A DNA stretch of 64,000 bases, taken from positions 1 to 64,000 of the forward strand of contig SAPZ01000003.1 of the NCBI GenBank assembly GCA_004020875.1. Direction: 5' to 3'. Below are positions 18,859-27,232 of the stretch, piece by piece; the first letter of the stretch is position 1, and each line of letters begins with the position of its first letter. The notes under the pieces were generated by a model. The model saw only the letters and a list, made by a program, of their open reading frames with translations. It did not search any database and had not been told where the DNA came from. A program made the translations under genes and the position numbers. Source of the DNA: Mesorhizobium sp. GTDB taxonomy: Bacteria > Pseudomonadota > Alphaproteobacteria > Rhizobiales > Rhizobiaceae.

Positions 18859-19311
18859 ATGGACCGGAAACGGATTGGCATTGCTTTGATGGGCTTGGTG
18901 CTTGCCATCGCCTGCACGCCCTCCATTACCTACGGCGCCGCCAAATGCAGTCCGGTCTCCTACCGTCAGGCCCGATCGGCGATGACGAGCCGGCTTCTCG
19001 CGGCCGGTTACTCGAAACCGCAAGTCGGCTTCCTGATGCGCAACACGGATCGCATGACGTCCGCGCTGCGGGCCGACAAGCTGAACGACAAGGCCAAGGC
19101 CTGCGGCATCGACTCTGCGCGAGCCTATGTCCTCGGATGCCTCGACAAGCAGTTGTTCCCTTTGGAGGCGAACTCAAGCTCTCCGCTTGATGTCACCAGG
19201 CAGCCCCAAGGATTTTGGGGCAGGAAACGCCTGACTGAGCGCGAACTGCTCTACATCGGCCACTTTCACGCCTGTCTGGGCGCCGCCCAAAAGTTTCTGT
19301 TTCGCGGCTGA
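18859..19311 (+). CDS. Secreted protein of unknown function
   Basis: I do not recognise a family. The 150-residue product starts at ATG 18859 after GGAGGG and has a signal peptide (MDRKRIGIALMGLVLAIACTPSITYGA). The mature part contains four cysteines (AKCSPV, KACGID, LGCLDKQ, FHACLG), which could form two disulfides in the periplasm. A basic helical segment AMTSRLLAAGYSKPQVGFLMRNTDRMTSALRADKLNDKAKACG dominates the centre. It lies 22 bases after gguC on the same strand, so it may be read from the same transcript, but its role need not be linked to sugar uptake. Confidence 0.65.
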   Translation: MDRKRIGIALMGLVLAIACTPSITYGAAKCSPVSYRQARSAMTSRLLAAGYSKPQVGFLMRNTDRMTSALRADKLNDKAKACGIDSARAYVLGCLDKQLFPLEANSSSPLDVTRQPQGFWGRKRLTERELLYIGHFHACLGAAQKFLFRG

Positions 19312-19334
19312 CCTGCGACCGAACTCAACGCCGC

Positions 19335-20429
19335 TCAGCGCGCGGCGCGAAAGTGTTTTGAGAGCTTCAGTCCCTGCGCCTGGTAATTGGAACCGAGGTC
19401 GGCCCCGTAGAGCGCCTGCGGACGCCTCAGCATATGCTCGTAGACCAGGCGACCGACGATCTGGCCATGATCGAGGATGAACGGCACTTCGTGGCTGCGC
19501 ACTTCGAGCACCGCGCGGCTGCCGCTACCGCCGGCGGCGGAGTGTCCGAAACCCGGATCGAAGAAGCCCGCATAATGGACGCGGAACTCGCCGACCAGCG
19601 GATCGAAGGGCGTCATCTCGGCGGCATAGAGCGGCGGCACGTGCACCGCTTCGCGACTGACCAGGATGTAGAATTCGTCAGGGTCGAGCACGATCTCGCC
19701 GGCGCCGCTCTTGTAGATCGGCTCCCAGAAATCGACCACATCCTGCGCGGCGCGCTTATCGACATCGACCAGGCCGGTATGGTGCTTGCCGCGATAACCT
19801 ACAAGCCCATCCTTGTCGCCGTCGAGGTCGATGGACAACGCGATGCCACCGCCGGAAATGTTGGGCGGCTCGGTGGCGACCAGCATCTCGGCACGGTGAA
19901 GGTCACGCAGCTCGCTTTCCGAAAGCACGGCATTGCCGATGCGGAAACGGATCTGCGACAGCCGCGAGCCGGCGCGCACGACGATCGGGAAGGTGCGCGG
20001 GCTGACTTCGAGATAGAGAGGCCCGTGATAGCCGGCGGCGATCTTGTCGAACTCATGGCCCCGATCGGTCATGACCCGCGTGAAAATGTCGAGACGGCCG
20101 GTCGAGCTCTTCGGATTGGCAGAGGCCGAAACCTCGGCCGGCAATGCCAGGCTTTCCAACAAAGGCACGATGTAGACGCAGCCGGTTTCCAGCACCGCGC
20201 CCCCGGTGAGGTCTATCTCGTGCAGCTTCAGCCGTTCGAGCTTGTCGGCGACTAGATGATCGGGCCCCGGCAGGAAGGAGGCGCGCACGCGATAGGCCTT
20301 GTCGCCGAGCCTGAGATCGAGGCTGGCCGGCTGGATCTGGTTGGTGTCCAGCGCGCGCGGCGACTTAAGCGCGTTCGCTTCGAACAGCGCCGCGATGTCC
20401 TGATCCGGAAGAATGCCTGTCTGCCGCAA
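19335..20429 (-). CDS. 2'-deoxycytidine 5'-triphosphate deaminase
   Basis: This Dcd-type enzyme converts dCTP to dUTP, supplying thymidylate synthesis. At 364 residues it is the long double-domain form found in alphaproteobacteria, about twice the length of classic Dcd. The first half has QIQPASLDLRLGDKAYRVRASFLPG and SASANPKSSTGRLDIFTRVM, the conserved Dcd/dUTPase loop. The second half has FDPGFGHSAAGGSGSRAVLEVRSHEVPFILDHGQIVGRLVYEHM, a second copy of the fold. The TTG at 20429 is chosen since GGAGCC precedes it and MRQTGILPDQDI is the expected N-terminus; the frame stays open to 20522. It is divergent from metZ. Confidence 0.85.
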   Translation of the reverse strand: MRQTGILPDQDIAALFEANALKSPRALDTNQIQPASLDLRLGDKAYRVRASFLPGPDHLVADKLERLKLHEIDLTGGAVLETGCVYIVPLLESLALPAEVSASANPKSSTGRLDIFTRVMTDRGHEFDKIAAGYHGPLYLEVSPRTFPIVVRAGSRLSQIRFRIGNAVLSESELRDLHRAEMLVATEPPNISGGGIALSIDLDGDKDGLVGYRGKHHTGLVDVDKRAAQDVVDFWEPIYKSGAGEIVLDPDEFYILVSREAVHVPPLYAAEMTPFDPLVGEFRVHYAGFFDPGFGHSAAGGSGSRAVLEVRSHEVPFILDHGQIVGRLVYEHMLRRPQALYGADLGSNYQAQGLKLSKHFRAAR

Positions 20430-20513
20430 AGGCTGGCTCCGTTCACAAGGCCGGGCGAGGACCTGAGCAGGCTCTTGCCGCGGCTGGTACAAACCTCTTA
20501 ATGCAGCCGGCAA

Positions 20514-20541
20514 TTGACGCAAGCGCGGCGCTCATTTAAAG
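20514..20541 (+). promoter_or_regulatory. Candidate promoter of the metZ leader
   Basis: TTGACG (20514-20519) and TTTAAA or TTAAAG (20535-20541) are spaced 15 to 16 bases apart and resemble a housekeeping sigma promoter. Transcription would start near 20548, just before the SAM-II aptamer. The fit of promoter, aptamer and terminator in order is the main support. Confidence 0.5.
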
Positions 20542-20549
20542 GGTCGTTA

Positions 20550-20610
20550 TCCCGTGGTGATTTGGCCGGTCGGCTTGCAGCCACGTTAAACAAGTCGCTA
20601 AAGGACCGTC
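20550..20610 (+). promoter_or_regulatory. SAM-II riboswitch (metA-type element) in the metZ leader
   Basis: The SAM-II aptamer binds S-adenosylmethionine and shuts off methionine synthesis genes in alphaproteobacteria. Visible hallmarks are stem P1, CGTGG (20553-20557) with CCACG (20581-20585); the conserved GTGATTTGG in the loop; TTAAACAAG after P1; GCTAAAG (20597-20603); and the pseudoknot pairing CGGTC (20567-20571) with GACCG (20604-20608). It ends about 70 bases before the metZ start. A terminator hairpin follows at 20630-20660. Recognition is from the sequence pattern; a covariance model search would settle it. Confidence 0.92.
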
Positions 20611-20629
20611 GAGCCGCAAGGCTATATGG

Positions 20630-20660
20630 ACCGGTTGCGACTTTCGCGGCCGGTTTTTTT
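20630..20660 (+). terminator. Intrinsic terminator in the metZ leader, downstream of the SAM-II aptamer
   Basis: ACCGGTTGCGA (20630-20640) pairs with TCGCGGCCGGT (20644-20654), with two G-T pairs and a three-base loop, and is followed by a run of seven T. It lies between the aptamer and the metZ start, so it should act as the expression platform. The segment GACCGG (20629-20634) can pair with CCGGTC inside the aptamer (20566-20571), giving an antiterminator. Confidence 0.8.
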
Positions 20661-20678
20661 GTATCTGGAAGCAGGGCT

Positions 20679-21869
20679 ATGAGCACCAAGAAGCGCAACT
20701 GGAAACCTCAGACGGCACTCGTGCATGGCGGAACGCTGCGTTCGCAGTTCGGCGAGACGGCCGAGGCGATGTATCTCACGCAGGGCTATGTCTACGAGAC
20801 GGCGCAGGCGGCGGAAGCCCGTTTCAAGGGAGAGGAGCCGGGCTTCATCTATTCGCGTTACGCCAACCCGACTGTCGACATGTTCGAAAAGCGCATGTGC
20901 GCGCTGGAAGGTGCCGAGGATGCCCGCGCCACCGCCTCCGGCATGGCCGCCGTTTCCGCCGCGCTGCTCTGCAGCGTGAAAGCCGGCGACCATATCGTGG
21001 CGGCGCGCGCGCTGTTCGGTTCCTGCCGGTGGGTGGTGGAGACGCTGGCGCCGCGCTATGGCATCCAGTCGACGCTGATTGACGGCACCGACATTGCCAA
21101 CTGGGAAAAGGCGGTCAGGCCGAACACCAAGCTGTTCTTCCTGGAGAGCCCGACCAATCCGACGCTGGAAGTGGTCGACATCGCTGCGGTCGCCAAGCTC
21201 GCCAATTCGATCGGCGCGCGCGTGGTCGTCGACAACGTCTTTGCCACGCCGCTGCAGCAGAAGCCGCTGCAGCTTGGCGCCCATGTCGTGGTCTATTCGG
21301 CGACCAAGCATATAGACGGCCAAGGCCGCTGCCTCGGCGGCGTCATCCTGTCGGACAAGAAATGGATCGACGAGAACCTGCACGACTATTTCCGCCACAC
21401 CGGCCCGAGCCTGTCGCCCTTCAACGCCTGGACGCTGCTCAAAGGCCTGGAGACGTTGCCGCTGCGTGTGCGCCAGCAGACCGAGAGCGCCGGCAGGATC
21501 GCCGATTTCCTGGCCGGCAGGCCGGAGATTGCGCGCGTCATCTATCCGGGCCGCGCCGACCACCCGCAGGCCGATGTCGTCAAGAAGCAAATGTCGGGCG
21601 GCTCGACGCTGATCTGCCTTGACGTCAAGGGCGGCAAGCAGGCGGCCTTCGCCTTCCAGAACGCACTCGACATCGTGCTGATCTCGAACAATCTCGGCGA
21701 CGCCAAGAGCCTGATCACCCACCCGGCAACGACGACGCACAAGAACCTGAGCGACGAGGCACGCGCCGAACTCGGCATCGGGCCAGGCACGCTCAGACTC
21801 TCCGTCGGGCTGGAGGACACCGACGATCTCCTGGAGGACATCGAGCAGGCGCTGAAGGGGGCCAAATAG
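20679..21869 (+). CDS. metZ: O-succinylhomoserine sulfhydrylase
   Basis: MetZ is a pyridoxal phosphate enzyme that makes homocysteine directly from O-succinylhomoserine and sulfide in methionine synthesis. The 396-residue product shows the gamma-subfamily pattern: YSRYANPTVDMFEKRMCALEGAEDARATASGMAAV, the aspartate region VVDNVFATPLQQKPLQLGAHVVVYSATKHIDGQGRCLGG with the PLP lysine in SATKHIDG, and LSVGLEDTDDLLEDIEQAL at the end. The ATG at 20679 follows the riboswitch and terminator; the in-frame stretch back to 20514 is leader RNA, not coding. The ribosome site is weak. SAM feedback through the leader is expected. Confidence 0.95.
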   Translation: MSTKKRNWKPQTALVHGGTLRSQFGETAEAMYLTQGYVYETAQAAEARFKGEEPGFIYSRYANPTVDMFEKRMCALEGAEDARATASGMAAVSAALLCSVKAGDHIVAARALFGSCRWVVETLAPRYGIQSTLIDGTDIANWEKAVRPNTKLFFLESPTNPTLEVVDIAAVAKLANSIGARVVVDNVFATPLQQKPLQLGAHVVVYSATKHIDGQGRCLGGVILSDKKWIDENLHDYFRHTGPSLSPFNAWTLLKGLETLPLRVRQQTESAGRIADFLAGRPEIARVIYPGRADHPQADVVKKQMSGGSTLICLDVKGGKQAAFAFQNALDIVLISNNLGDAKSLITHPATTTHKNLSDEARAELGIGPGTLRLSVGLEDTDDLLEDIEQALKGAK

Positions 21870-21903
21870 GCCTGCAATACCGCCGAAGATCGACCAAGAC
21901 CTT

Positions 21904-23049
21904 TCAGGCGATCTCCTCGAGCTCCGTCAGCTCGCGGGTGCGTATGGTCATCGCATTGCCACGCCATTCGACGGCACCGCCGAACCAGGCGCGCGCCCAG
22001 ATGGCCGGCAGCATGACGTCGCGCACGATCATCGCGGTGACGCTGCGCGGCGACAGGTACCAGCCCTTGGCCAAGGCCAGCAGGCATTCCGGCAGGTAGG
22101 CGATCGCCAGCATGCACAAAGCCGTGGTGGGAAGGCTGACGCCGGCGCTTGCCGCGGCAATCACCGCCAGCAGCAGCGGCATCGCGGCGCCGGTCAGGAT
22201 CTCGGGCGCGAAGAACAGCGGGAACGTCACCCGCCGAAGCCGCGCCCAGCGCGTCTGACGTGACCATATCTCGGCGAGCGTACGCTGGCCGAGCGGCTGC
22301 TCGAAGGGGCATGCGACGAGATTGACGCGCAGGCCCAAGCTGTTGACCAGCTTGGTGGAGGCCGCGTCCTCGGCGATCTCGGCCGCCAAAGCCTGGATGC
22401 CGCCATTGGCGTCCAGCACCAGCTTGTTCCACAGCATGCTCTTGCCTTGGGCGAAGCCGAGGCCCAGTGCCTCGCCGGCATACTGCCAGCGCGCCTGCAG
22501 CGTGTTGAGGAAGGCGCATTCGACCTCGGCCCAAAAACCATCCGGACGCGAGCCGATCGGCGTCGAGCAGACGAGGCCCGTATCTGGCCGCCAGGCCGCC
22601 ATCAGGTGCTGCACATAGTCCTTCGGCATCAACACGTTGGAATCGGCGAGGATCACCCAATCGTGCCGCGCTGCCTGCCAGCCCTTGACGCAGTTGTTGA
22701 GCTTGGGATTGGCGCTGATGCGGTCGTCGCCGATCAGGAGCCGCGCCGGAATCTTGGGGTGGCGCGCGATCGCCGCATCGATAAGCCTCACCACCGGGTC
22801 CTCGGGATGCGCCACGCAGAAGATCAGCTCATAGCGCGGCCAATCGAGCGAGAAGGCGCGCTGCAAGGTCTCTTCGGTGAACGGCTCGACACCGCGCGAC
22901 GGCACGATGATCGAGACCGGCCGCCGCGCGACGGCGGGCGGCGCAATGACATACCGCCGCCTCAGCCGCGACGCGGCGAGCAGGATGCTAGCGAGATTGG
23001 GGAGAAGAAGGGCTGACGAAGCCAGGCCGGCTGCGATAGTCAGTTCCAT
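21904..23049 (-). CDS. Membrane glycosyltransferase, family GT21 (ceramide or diacylglycerol glycosyltransferase)
   Basis: The 381-residue protein has an N-terminal membrane helix, a cytosolic catalytic domain and two or three C-terminal membrane segments. The GT21 signature is present: RRPVSIIVPSRG, GDDRISANPKLNN (D1), WVILADSNV (D2), EDAASTKLV (D3) and RQTRWARLRR ((Q/R)xxRW). Two roles are known in this family: ceramide glucosyltransferase, and the processive diacylglycerol glycosyltransferases (Agt/Pgt) of Agrobacterium and Mesorhizobium that replace phospholipids in low phosphate. The sequence alone does not let me choose. The upstream gap carries a weak Pho-box-like string at 23201-23223. 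Confidence 0.85.
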   Translation of the reverse strand: MELTIAAGLASSALLLPNLASILLAASRLRRRYVIAPPAVARRPVSIIVPSRGVEPFTEETLQRAFSLDWPRYELIFCVAHPEDPVVRLIDAAIARHPKIPARLLIGDDRISANPKLNNCVKGWQAARHDWVILADSNVLMPKDYVQHLMAAWRPDTGLVCSTPIGSRPDGFWAEVECAFLNTLQARWQYAGEALGLGFAQGKSMLWNKLVLDANGGIQALAAEIAEDAASTKLVNSLGLRVNLVACPFEQPLGQRTLAEIWSRQTRWARLRRVTFPLFFAPEILTGAAMPLLLAVIAAASAGVSLPTTALCMLAIAYLPECLLALAKGWYLSPRSVTAMIVRDVMLPAIWARAWFGGAVEWRGNAMTIRTRELTELEEIA

Positions 23050-23082
23050 CGAGATCTGGTCACTCTATCTCTTTGTTTTCAC

Positions 23083-23125
23083 GCAATTCCAGACGGAAAA
23101 CCGCTCACACTTTTCCTGGAATTGC
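23083..23125. repeat. GCAATTCC-type palindromic intergenic repeat, intact copy
   Basis: The outer arms GCAATTCCA (23083-23091) and TGGAATTGC (23117-23125) and the inner arms GGAAAA (23095-23100) and TTTTCC (23111-23116) are perfect, with a ten-base loop. It forms a long hairpin between the GT21 gene and apaG. A degenerate copy lies at 597-638. This class of element is, to my knowledge, widespread in rhizobial intergenic DNA. Confidence 0.8.
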
Positions 23126-23329
23126 TCTTGGCCGCATGCGGCCGTCTCATCAGTCGACAGAGCACCCCGAGTCGCCCGGCACGCTTACGCACACCAACAT
23201 TGTCATGTGTCACTTAAATGACATTGTTTTTCGGCACCTGCGCTTTGACGCTGACAGGCGGACTTCCGCTTTGCGTAATAACCGCGACGTGTGACAAATG
23301 TTTCCCTGCAGCGGCAACCGGAGTGGCCC

Positions 23330-23722
23330 ATGTATCGCGCCGTGACGCGCAACATCGAAGTGCTGGTCAGGCCCTTCTATCTGGAGGACCGGTCCGATCC
23401 GTCCGAGAACCGCTATGTCTGGGGCTATCAGGTGACGATCGACAACCGCTCCGATGAATTCGTGCAGCTTTTGTCGCGCTATTGGCACATCACCGACGGC
23501 CAGGGCAGGGTCGAGGAGGTGCGCGGCGCAGGCGTCGTCGGCGACCAGCCTGAGCTCAATCCGGGCGACAGCTATCAATACACGTCAGGCTGCCCGCTCT
23601 CGACACCGTCAGGCATCATGGTCGGCCATTACACGATGCGCAACGGTCGAGGCGAGACGTTCGATATCGCCATTCCGGCATTTTCGCTCGACATGCCGGG
23701 GACAAGACGGACGGTGAATTGA
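23330..23722 (+). CDS. apaG: ApaG domain protein
   Basis: ApaG is a single immunoglobulin-like beta-sandwich protein; its exact job is unclear, though loss in enterobacteria affects cobalt resistance and magnesium efflux. The 130-residue product matches the family over its length: [56 protein letters not shown] followed by [37 protein letters not shown] 23330 follows GGAG. It converges on hslO, 52 bases away. The gap upstream (23050-23329) holds the palindromic repeat and a TGTCAT/ATGACA dyad at 23201-23223. Confidence 0.93.
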   Translation: MYRAVTRNIEVLVRPFYLEDRSDPSENRYVWGYQVTIDNRSDEFVQLLSRYWHITDGQGRVEEVRGAGVVGDQPELNPGDSYQYTSGCPLSTPSGIMVGHYTMRNGRGETFDIAIPAFSLDMPGTRRTVN

Positions 23723-23774
23723 AAAGCTCGAGTCCCTCGCCCCCGGAAAGCGGGGGAGAAGAACCAGACCTTTC

Positions 23775-24782
23775 TCACTCCGCCGCGAACTCGGCCGGGT
23801 CGAAGTCGTATTGCGTCGAGCAGAACTCGCAGGCGACATGGATGCCGCCCTCCTCGGTCGAGTCCTTGATCTCCTCAGCCGAGAAGCCCTGGAGGATGCC
23901 GTGGATCTTCTCGCGCGAGCAGGAGCACTGGTCGTCGACCGGCACACCACGGAAGACGCGCACGCCATGCTCGTGGAACAGCCGGTAGAGCAGCCGCTCG
24001 GTGCCCACTGTCGGGTCGATCAACTCCGTCGGCTCGATGGTGCCGAGCAGCGCCAGCAATTCCTGCCAGGAATTGTCGGCCGGGTGGTCCGTCAGCTCGC
24101 GGTCGTCGCCGTCGCCGCCCGAAATATCGGGAATGCGCATTCGCTCCGGCGCCTGAGGCAGGAACTGCGCCAGAATGCCGCCTGCCCGCCACTGCTCGCG
24201 TGCGCCGCCCGGGCCGGGCGTTATCAGCTTGGCGACCGACATCTTGATATCGGTCGGGATCTGCTCCGACTGGCGGAAATAGGTGCGCGCCGCATCCTCC
24301 AACGAGGTGCCGTCGAGCTGCACGATGCCCTGATAGCGCTGCGTGTGCGTGCCCTGGTCGATGGTCAAAGCCAGCACGCCGTTGCCGAGCAGCGCCTGCT
24401 GCGAGGTCTCACCGGCGGCGATCAGGGCCTGCAGCCGGTCGGCGTCGAAGCGCGCATAGGCGCGCAGCGCATTCGGCGTGGTGAAATCAGCCACCAGCAT
24501 GTCGACCGGGCCGTCGGTGCGGGTCTGCAGGATGAACTTGCCTTCGAATTTCAACGAGGTGCCGAGCAGCACGGTGAGCACGCAGGCTTCCGCCAGCAGG
24601 CGGGCAACGGACTCGGGATAATTGTGGCGGCTTAGAATAGCGTCGAGCATCGGCCCGAGCTGCACGGTGCGGCCGCGCACATCGAGCGGCGCGACCTCGT
24701 AAGGTACGACGTGGTCGTCGCCGGCGAAGCCGAATTCACCGAGTTGGGGTTTATGCTCAGCCAAGGTCTGGGTTTCCAACAT
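23775..24782 (-). CDS. hslO: Redox-regulated chaperone Hsp33
   Basis: Hsp33 is a cytosolic holdase switched on when oxidants release zinc from four cysteines near its C-terminus. Those cysteines are visible as CSC in DQCSCSREKIHGIL and CxxC in VACEFCSTQYDF. The 335-residue protein is slightly longer than enterobacterial Hsp33 and includes the N-terminal domain block MLVADFTTPNALRAYARFD. ATG 24782 is chosen because GGAG precedes it by eight bases; an ATG at 24806 is also in frame. It lies on the same strand as argF and argD upstream, the known order in rhizobia (argD-argF-hslO), so one transcript is likely. Confidence 0.95.
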   Translation of the reverse strand: MLETQTLAEHKPQLGEFGFAGDDHVVPYEVAPLDVRGRTVQLGPMLDAILSRHNYPESVARLLAEACVLTVLLGTSLKFEGKFILQTRTDGPVDMLVADFTTPNALRAYARFDADRLQALIAAGETSQQALLGNGVLALTIDQGTHTQRYQGIVQLDGTSLEDAARTYFRQSEQIPTDIKMSVAKLITPGPGGAREQWRAGGILAQFLPQAPERMRIPDISGGDGDDRELTDHPADNSWQELLALLGTIEPTELIDPTVGTERLLYRLFHEHGVRVFRGVPVDDQCSCSREKIHGILQGFSAEEIKDSTEEGGIHVACEFCSTQYDFDPAEFAAE

Positions 24783-24929
24783 GACAAAACTCCGGGGCGC
24801 AGCCATGCAACCCGATGAGCCGCATGCGTCGAAGCGCGTTCAATTTACGTGATGGCCCGCAAATAGGCATCACATATCCCCAGATCAAGTTGACCCAGAT
24901 CGGACCGGAAGCGGTCAGGTCCGCTCCTC

Positions 24930-25841
24930 TCAAGCGCCCAGGCACCAGGCCAGCACCGCCTTCTGAGCGTGCAGCCGGTTCTCGGCCTCGTCGAACACCA
25001 CCGAATTTGGCCCGTCGATCACATCGTCGGTGACCTCTTCGCCGCGATGCGCCGGCAGGCAGTGCATGAACAACGCATCGGGCTTGGCCTTGGCCATCAG
25101 CGCCGCGTTCACCTGATAGGGCAGGAAGACGTTGTGGCCGCGAGCGCGGTGCTCCTGGCCCATCGAGACCCAGCTGTCGGTGACGACGCAATCGGCCTGG
25201 TCGACGGCCTCTTCGGCGGACTTGGAAAACCGCACCTTGCCGCCATTGGCTTTCGACCAGTCGACATATTTCTCGAAAGGCTCGCTCCCTTCCGGCACCG
25301 CGACATTGAGGTTGAAACGGAACCGGGCCGAGGCTTCGAGCAGCGAGTGCAGCACATTGTTGCCGTCGCCGGTCCAGGCAAATGTCTTGCCGGCCACCGG
25401 GCCGCGATGCTCCTCGAAGGTCATGATGTCGGCCATGATCTGGCAAGGATGCGTGTCGTCGGTCAGCCCGTTGATGACGGGAACCGTGGCGTTCTCGGTC
25501 AGCTCGATCAGCCGGTCATGCGAAGTGGTGCGGATCATGATGGCGTCGACATAGCGCGACAGCACTTTTGCCGTGTCGGCGATGGTCTCGGAGCGTCCGA
25601 GCTGCATCTCGGTGCCGGTCAGCATGATCGTCTCGCCACCGAGCTGGCGCATGCCGACGTCGAAGGACACGCGCGTGCGGGTCGACGGCTTGTCGAAGAT
25701 CATCGCCAGCACCTTGCCATCGAGCGGTTTGGATCGCTCGCCCGCCTTGAGCCTGGTCTTTCGCGCCATCGCATCGTCCAGCATGACACGCAGGTCGCCC
25801 GCGGAAACGGCGGATAGATCGGTAAAGTGGCGGACGCTCAT
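24930..25841 (-). CDS. argF: Ornithine carbamoyltransferase
   Basis: ArgF joins ornithine and carbamoyl phosphate to make citrulline in arginine synthesis. The 303-residue product carries the carbamoyl phosphate motif [13 protein letters not shown], the [14 protein letters not shown] block, DSWVSMGQE for ornithine, and the catalytic [11 protein letters not shown]. The ATG at 25841 follows argD by 16 bases on the same strand, so the two form an operon. No terminator is apparent between them. Confidence 0.97.
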   Translation of the reverse strand: MSVRHFTDLSAVSAGDLRVMLDDAMARKTRLKAGERSKPLDGKVLAMIFDKPSTRTRVSFDVGMRQLGGETIMLTGTEMQLGRSETIADTAKVLSRYVDAIMIRTTSHDRLIELTENATVPVINGLTDDTHPCQIMADIMTFEEHRGPVAGKTFAWTGDGNNVLHSLLEASARFRFNLNVAVPEGSEPFEKYVDWSKANGGKVRFSKSAEEAVDQADCVVTDSWVSMGQEHRARGHNVFLPYQVNAALMAKAKPDALFMHCLPAHRGEEVTDDVIDGPNSVVFDEAENRLHAQKAVLAWCLGA

Positions 25842-25857
25842 CGGCAGGTTCCAGAAA

Positions 25858-27057
25858 CTATTTCGCGGCTTCGGCCGCTATCGCGTCGGTCAGGCCCTTG
25901 GCGCCGCCGCGGATGCGCTTCAGCGCCTCGCCGATCTCCTCGTCGGTGACAGTGAGCGGCGGCAGGAGGCGGATGACGTTGTCGCCCGCCGGCACGGCAA
26001 GCAGGTGCTGGTCGCGCAGCGCCATGTTCACCTTGGTGTTGGGCATGGCGCATTTCAGGCCGAGCATCAGGCCGGTTCCCCTGATGCCTTCGATGACTTC
26101 GGGAAATTCGTCCGCGACCGAGGCCAGGCCTTGTTTCAATAGCAGCGCCTTGCGCTGCACATCCTCGAGGAAGCCGTCGGCCAGCACCACATCGAGCACG
26201 GCATTGCCGACCGCCATCGCCAGCGGATTGCCGCCGAAGGTGGTGCCGTGCACGCCGGCGGTCATGCCGGTCGCCGCCTCATCCGTGGCGAGGCAGGCGC
26301 CCATCGGGAAGCCGCCGCCGATGCCCTTGGCGATCGCCATCAGGTCGGGCGTGACGCCGGCCCATTCATGCGCGAACAGCTTGCCGGTGCGGCCGATGCC
26401 GCACTGGACCTCGTCGAAGATCAGAAGCAGGCCGTGCTGGTCGCAGAGCTGCCGCAGCCGTTTCAAGGACTGCGTCGGCACCGGGCGTATGCCACCTTCG
26501 CCCTGCACGGGCTCGATCAGGATGGCCGCGGTCTCCGCAGTGATCGCCTTTTCCGCGGCATCCATGTCGTCGAATGCAACCTGGTCGAAGCCTTCGACCT
26601 TGGGTCCGAAGCCCTCGAGGTATTTGTACTGGCCGCCGGCGGCGATCGTCGCCAGTGTGCGGCCGTGGAAGGCACCTTCGAAGGTGATGATGCGAAAACG
26701 CTCGGGAAAGCCCTTGACGAACTGATAGCGCCTGGCCGTCTTGATGGCGCATTCCAGCGCCTCGGCGCCCGAATTGGTGAAGAACACCTTGTCGGCAAAG
26801 GTGGCATCGACCAGCCGCTCGCCCAGCCGGCGCTGTTCCGGGATCTCGTAGAGATTGGAAACGTGCCAGAGCTTGGCGGCCTGTTCGGTGAGTGCTGCGA
26901 CCAGATGCGGATGGCTGTGGCCCAGGGAATTCACCGCGATGCCGCCCGCGAAGTCGAGATATCGCTCGCCCTTGTCGGTGACCAGCCAGGTCCCCTCCCC
27001 ACGGTCGAAAGCCAGGGGTGCGCGGGCAAAGGTCTCGTAAAGCGCCGAACCGCTCAT
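25858..27057 (-). CDS. argD: Acetylornithine aminotransferase
   Basis: This class III PLP aminotransferase of 399 residues converts N-acetylglutamate semialdehyde to N-acetylornithine. Motifs include [38 protein letters not shown], the PLP aspartate in [21 protein letters not shown], the Schiff-base lysine in [20 protein letters not shown], and [15 protein letters not shown]. Its leader holds an intrinsic-type hairpin with a T-run and a short Arg-rich open frame, which suggests attenuation by arginine supply. It is the first gene of argD-argF and is divergent from gcrA. Confidence 0.95.
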   Translation of the reverse strand: MSGSALYETFARAPLAFDRGEGTWLVTDKGERYLDFAGGIAVNSLGHSHPHLVAALTEQAAKLWHVSNLYEIPEQRRLGERLVDATFADKVFFTNSGAEALECAIKTARRYQFVKGFPERFRIITFEGAFHGRTLATIAAGGQYKYLEGFGPKVEGFDQVAFDDMDAAEKAITAETAAILIEPVQGEGGIRPVPTQSLKRLRQLCDQHGLLLIFDEVQCGIGRTGKLFAHEWAGVTPDLMAIAKGIGGGFPMGACLATDEAATGMTAGVHGTTFGGNPLAMAVGNAVLDVVLADGFLEDVQRKALLLKQGLASVADEFPEVIEGIRGTGLMLGLKCAMPNTKVNMALRDQHLLAVPAGDNVIRLLPPLTVTDEEIGEALKRIRGGAKGLTDAIAAEAAK

Positions 27058-27083
27058 TATATGCGTCTCCGGAACCGGAAATC

Positions 27084-27106
27084 AAAAAAGCCGCCAATGC
27101 GGCGGC
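27084..27106 (-). terminator. Intrinsic-type terminator in the argD leader
   Basis: On the minus strand GCCGCC (27106-27101) pairs with GGCGGC (27095-27090) across a five-base loop and runs into six T (27089-27084). Flanking A and T bases can extend the stem to about ten pairs. It lies 27 bases before the argD start and has no gene of its own to end, so it looks like an attenuator. The base of the hairpin overlaps a GCCGC/GCGGC alternative at 27111-27115. Confidence 0.7.
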
Positions 27107-27151
27107 CTTTGCGGCTTATCATGTTTTTCGGCCATGAAGTCAACGAAAACG

Positions 27152-27196
27152 TCACGCAGAAGCGCGTGGCAATGCCCTGACGCCGCGCCGGCTCAT
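27152..27196 (-). CDS. Candidate Arg-rich leader peptide of argD
   Basis: A 14-codon frame, MSRRGVRALPRASA, starts at ATG 27196 and ends with TGA at 27152. Four of its codons are arginine (CGG, CGC, AGG, CGC). It lies between the divergent gcrA start and the terminator hairpin in the argD leader, the place expected for an attenuation leader peptide. No strong ribosome site precedes it, and Arg codons are common by chance in GC-rich DNA. This is a candidate only. Confidence 0.4.
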   Translation of the reverse strand: MSRRGVRALPRASA

Positions 27197-27232
27197 AAGT
27201 GCACCGGCAAGTTGGGGAAAACCGTAAAAACC

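Noticed and set aside
20514..20678. N-terminal 55-codon extension of metZ
   Set aside because: This stretch is the promoter-distal leader with the SAM-II aptamer and terminator; metZ starts at 20679.
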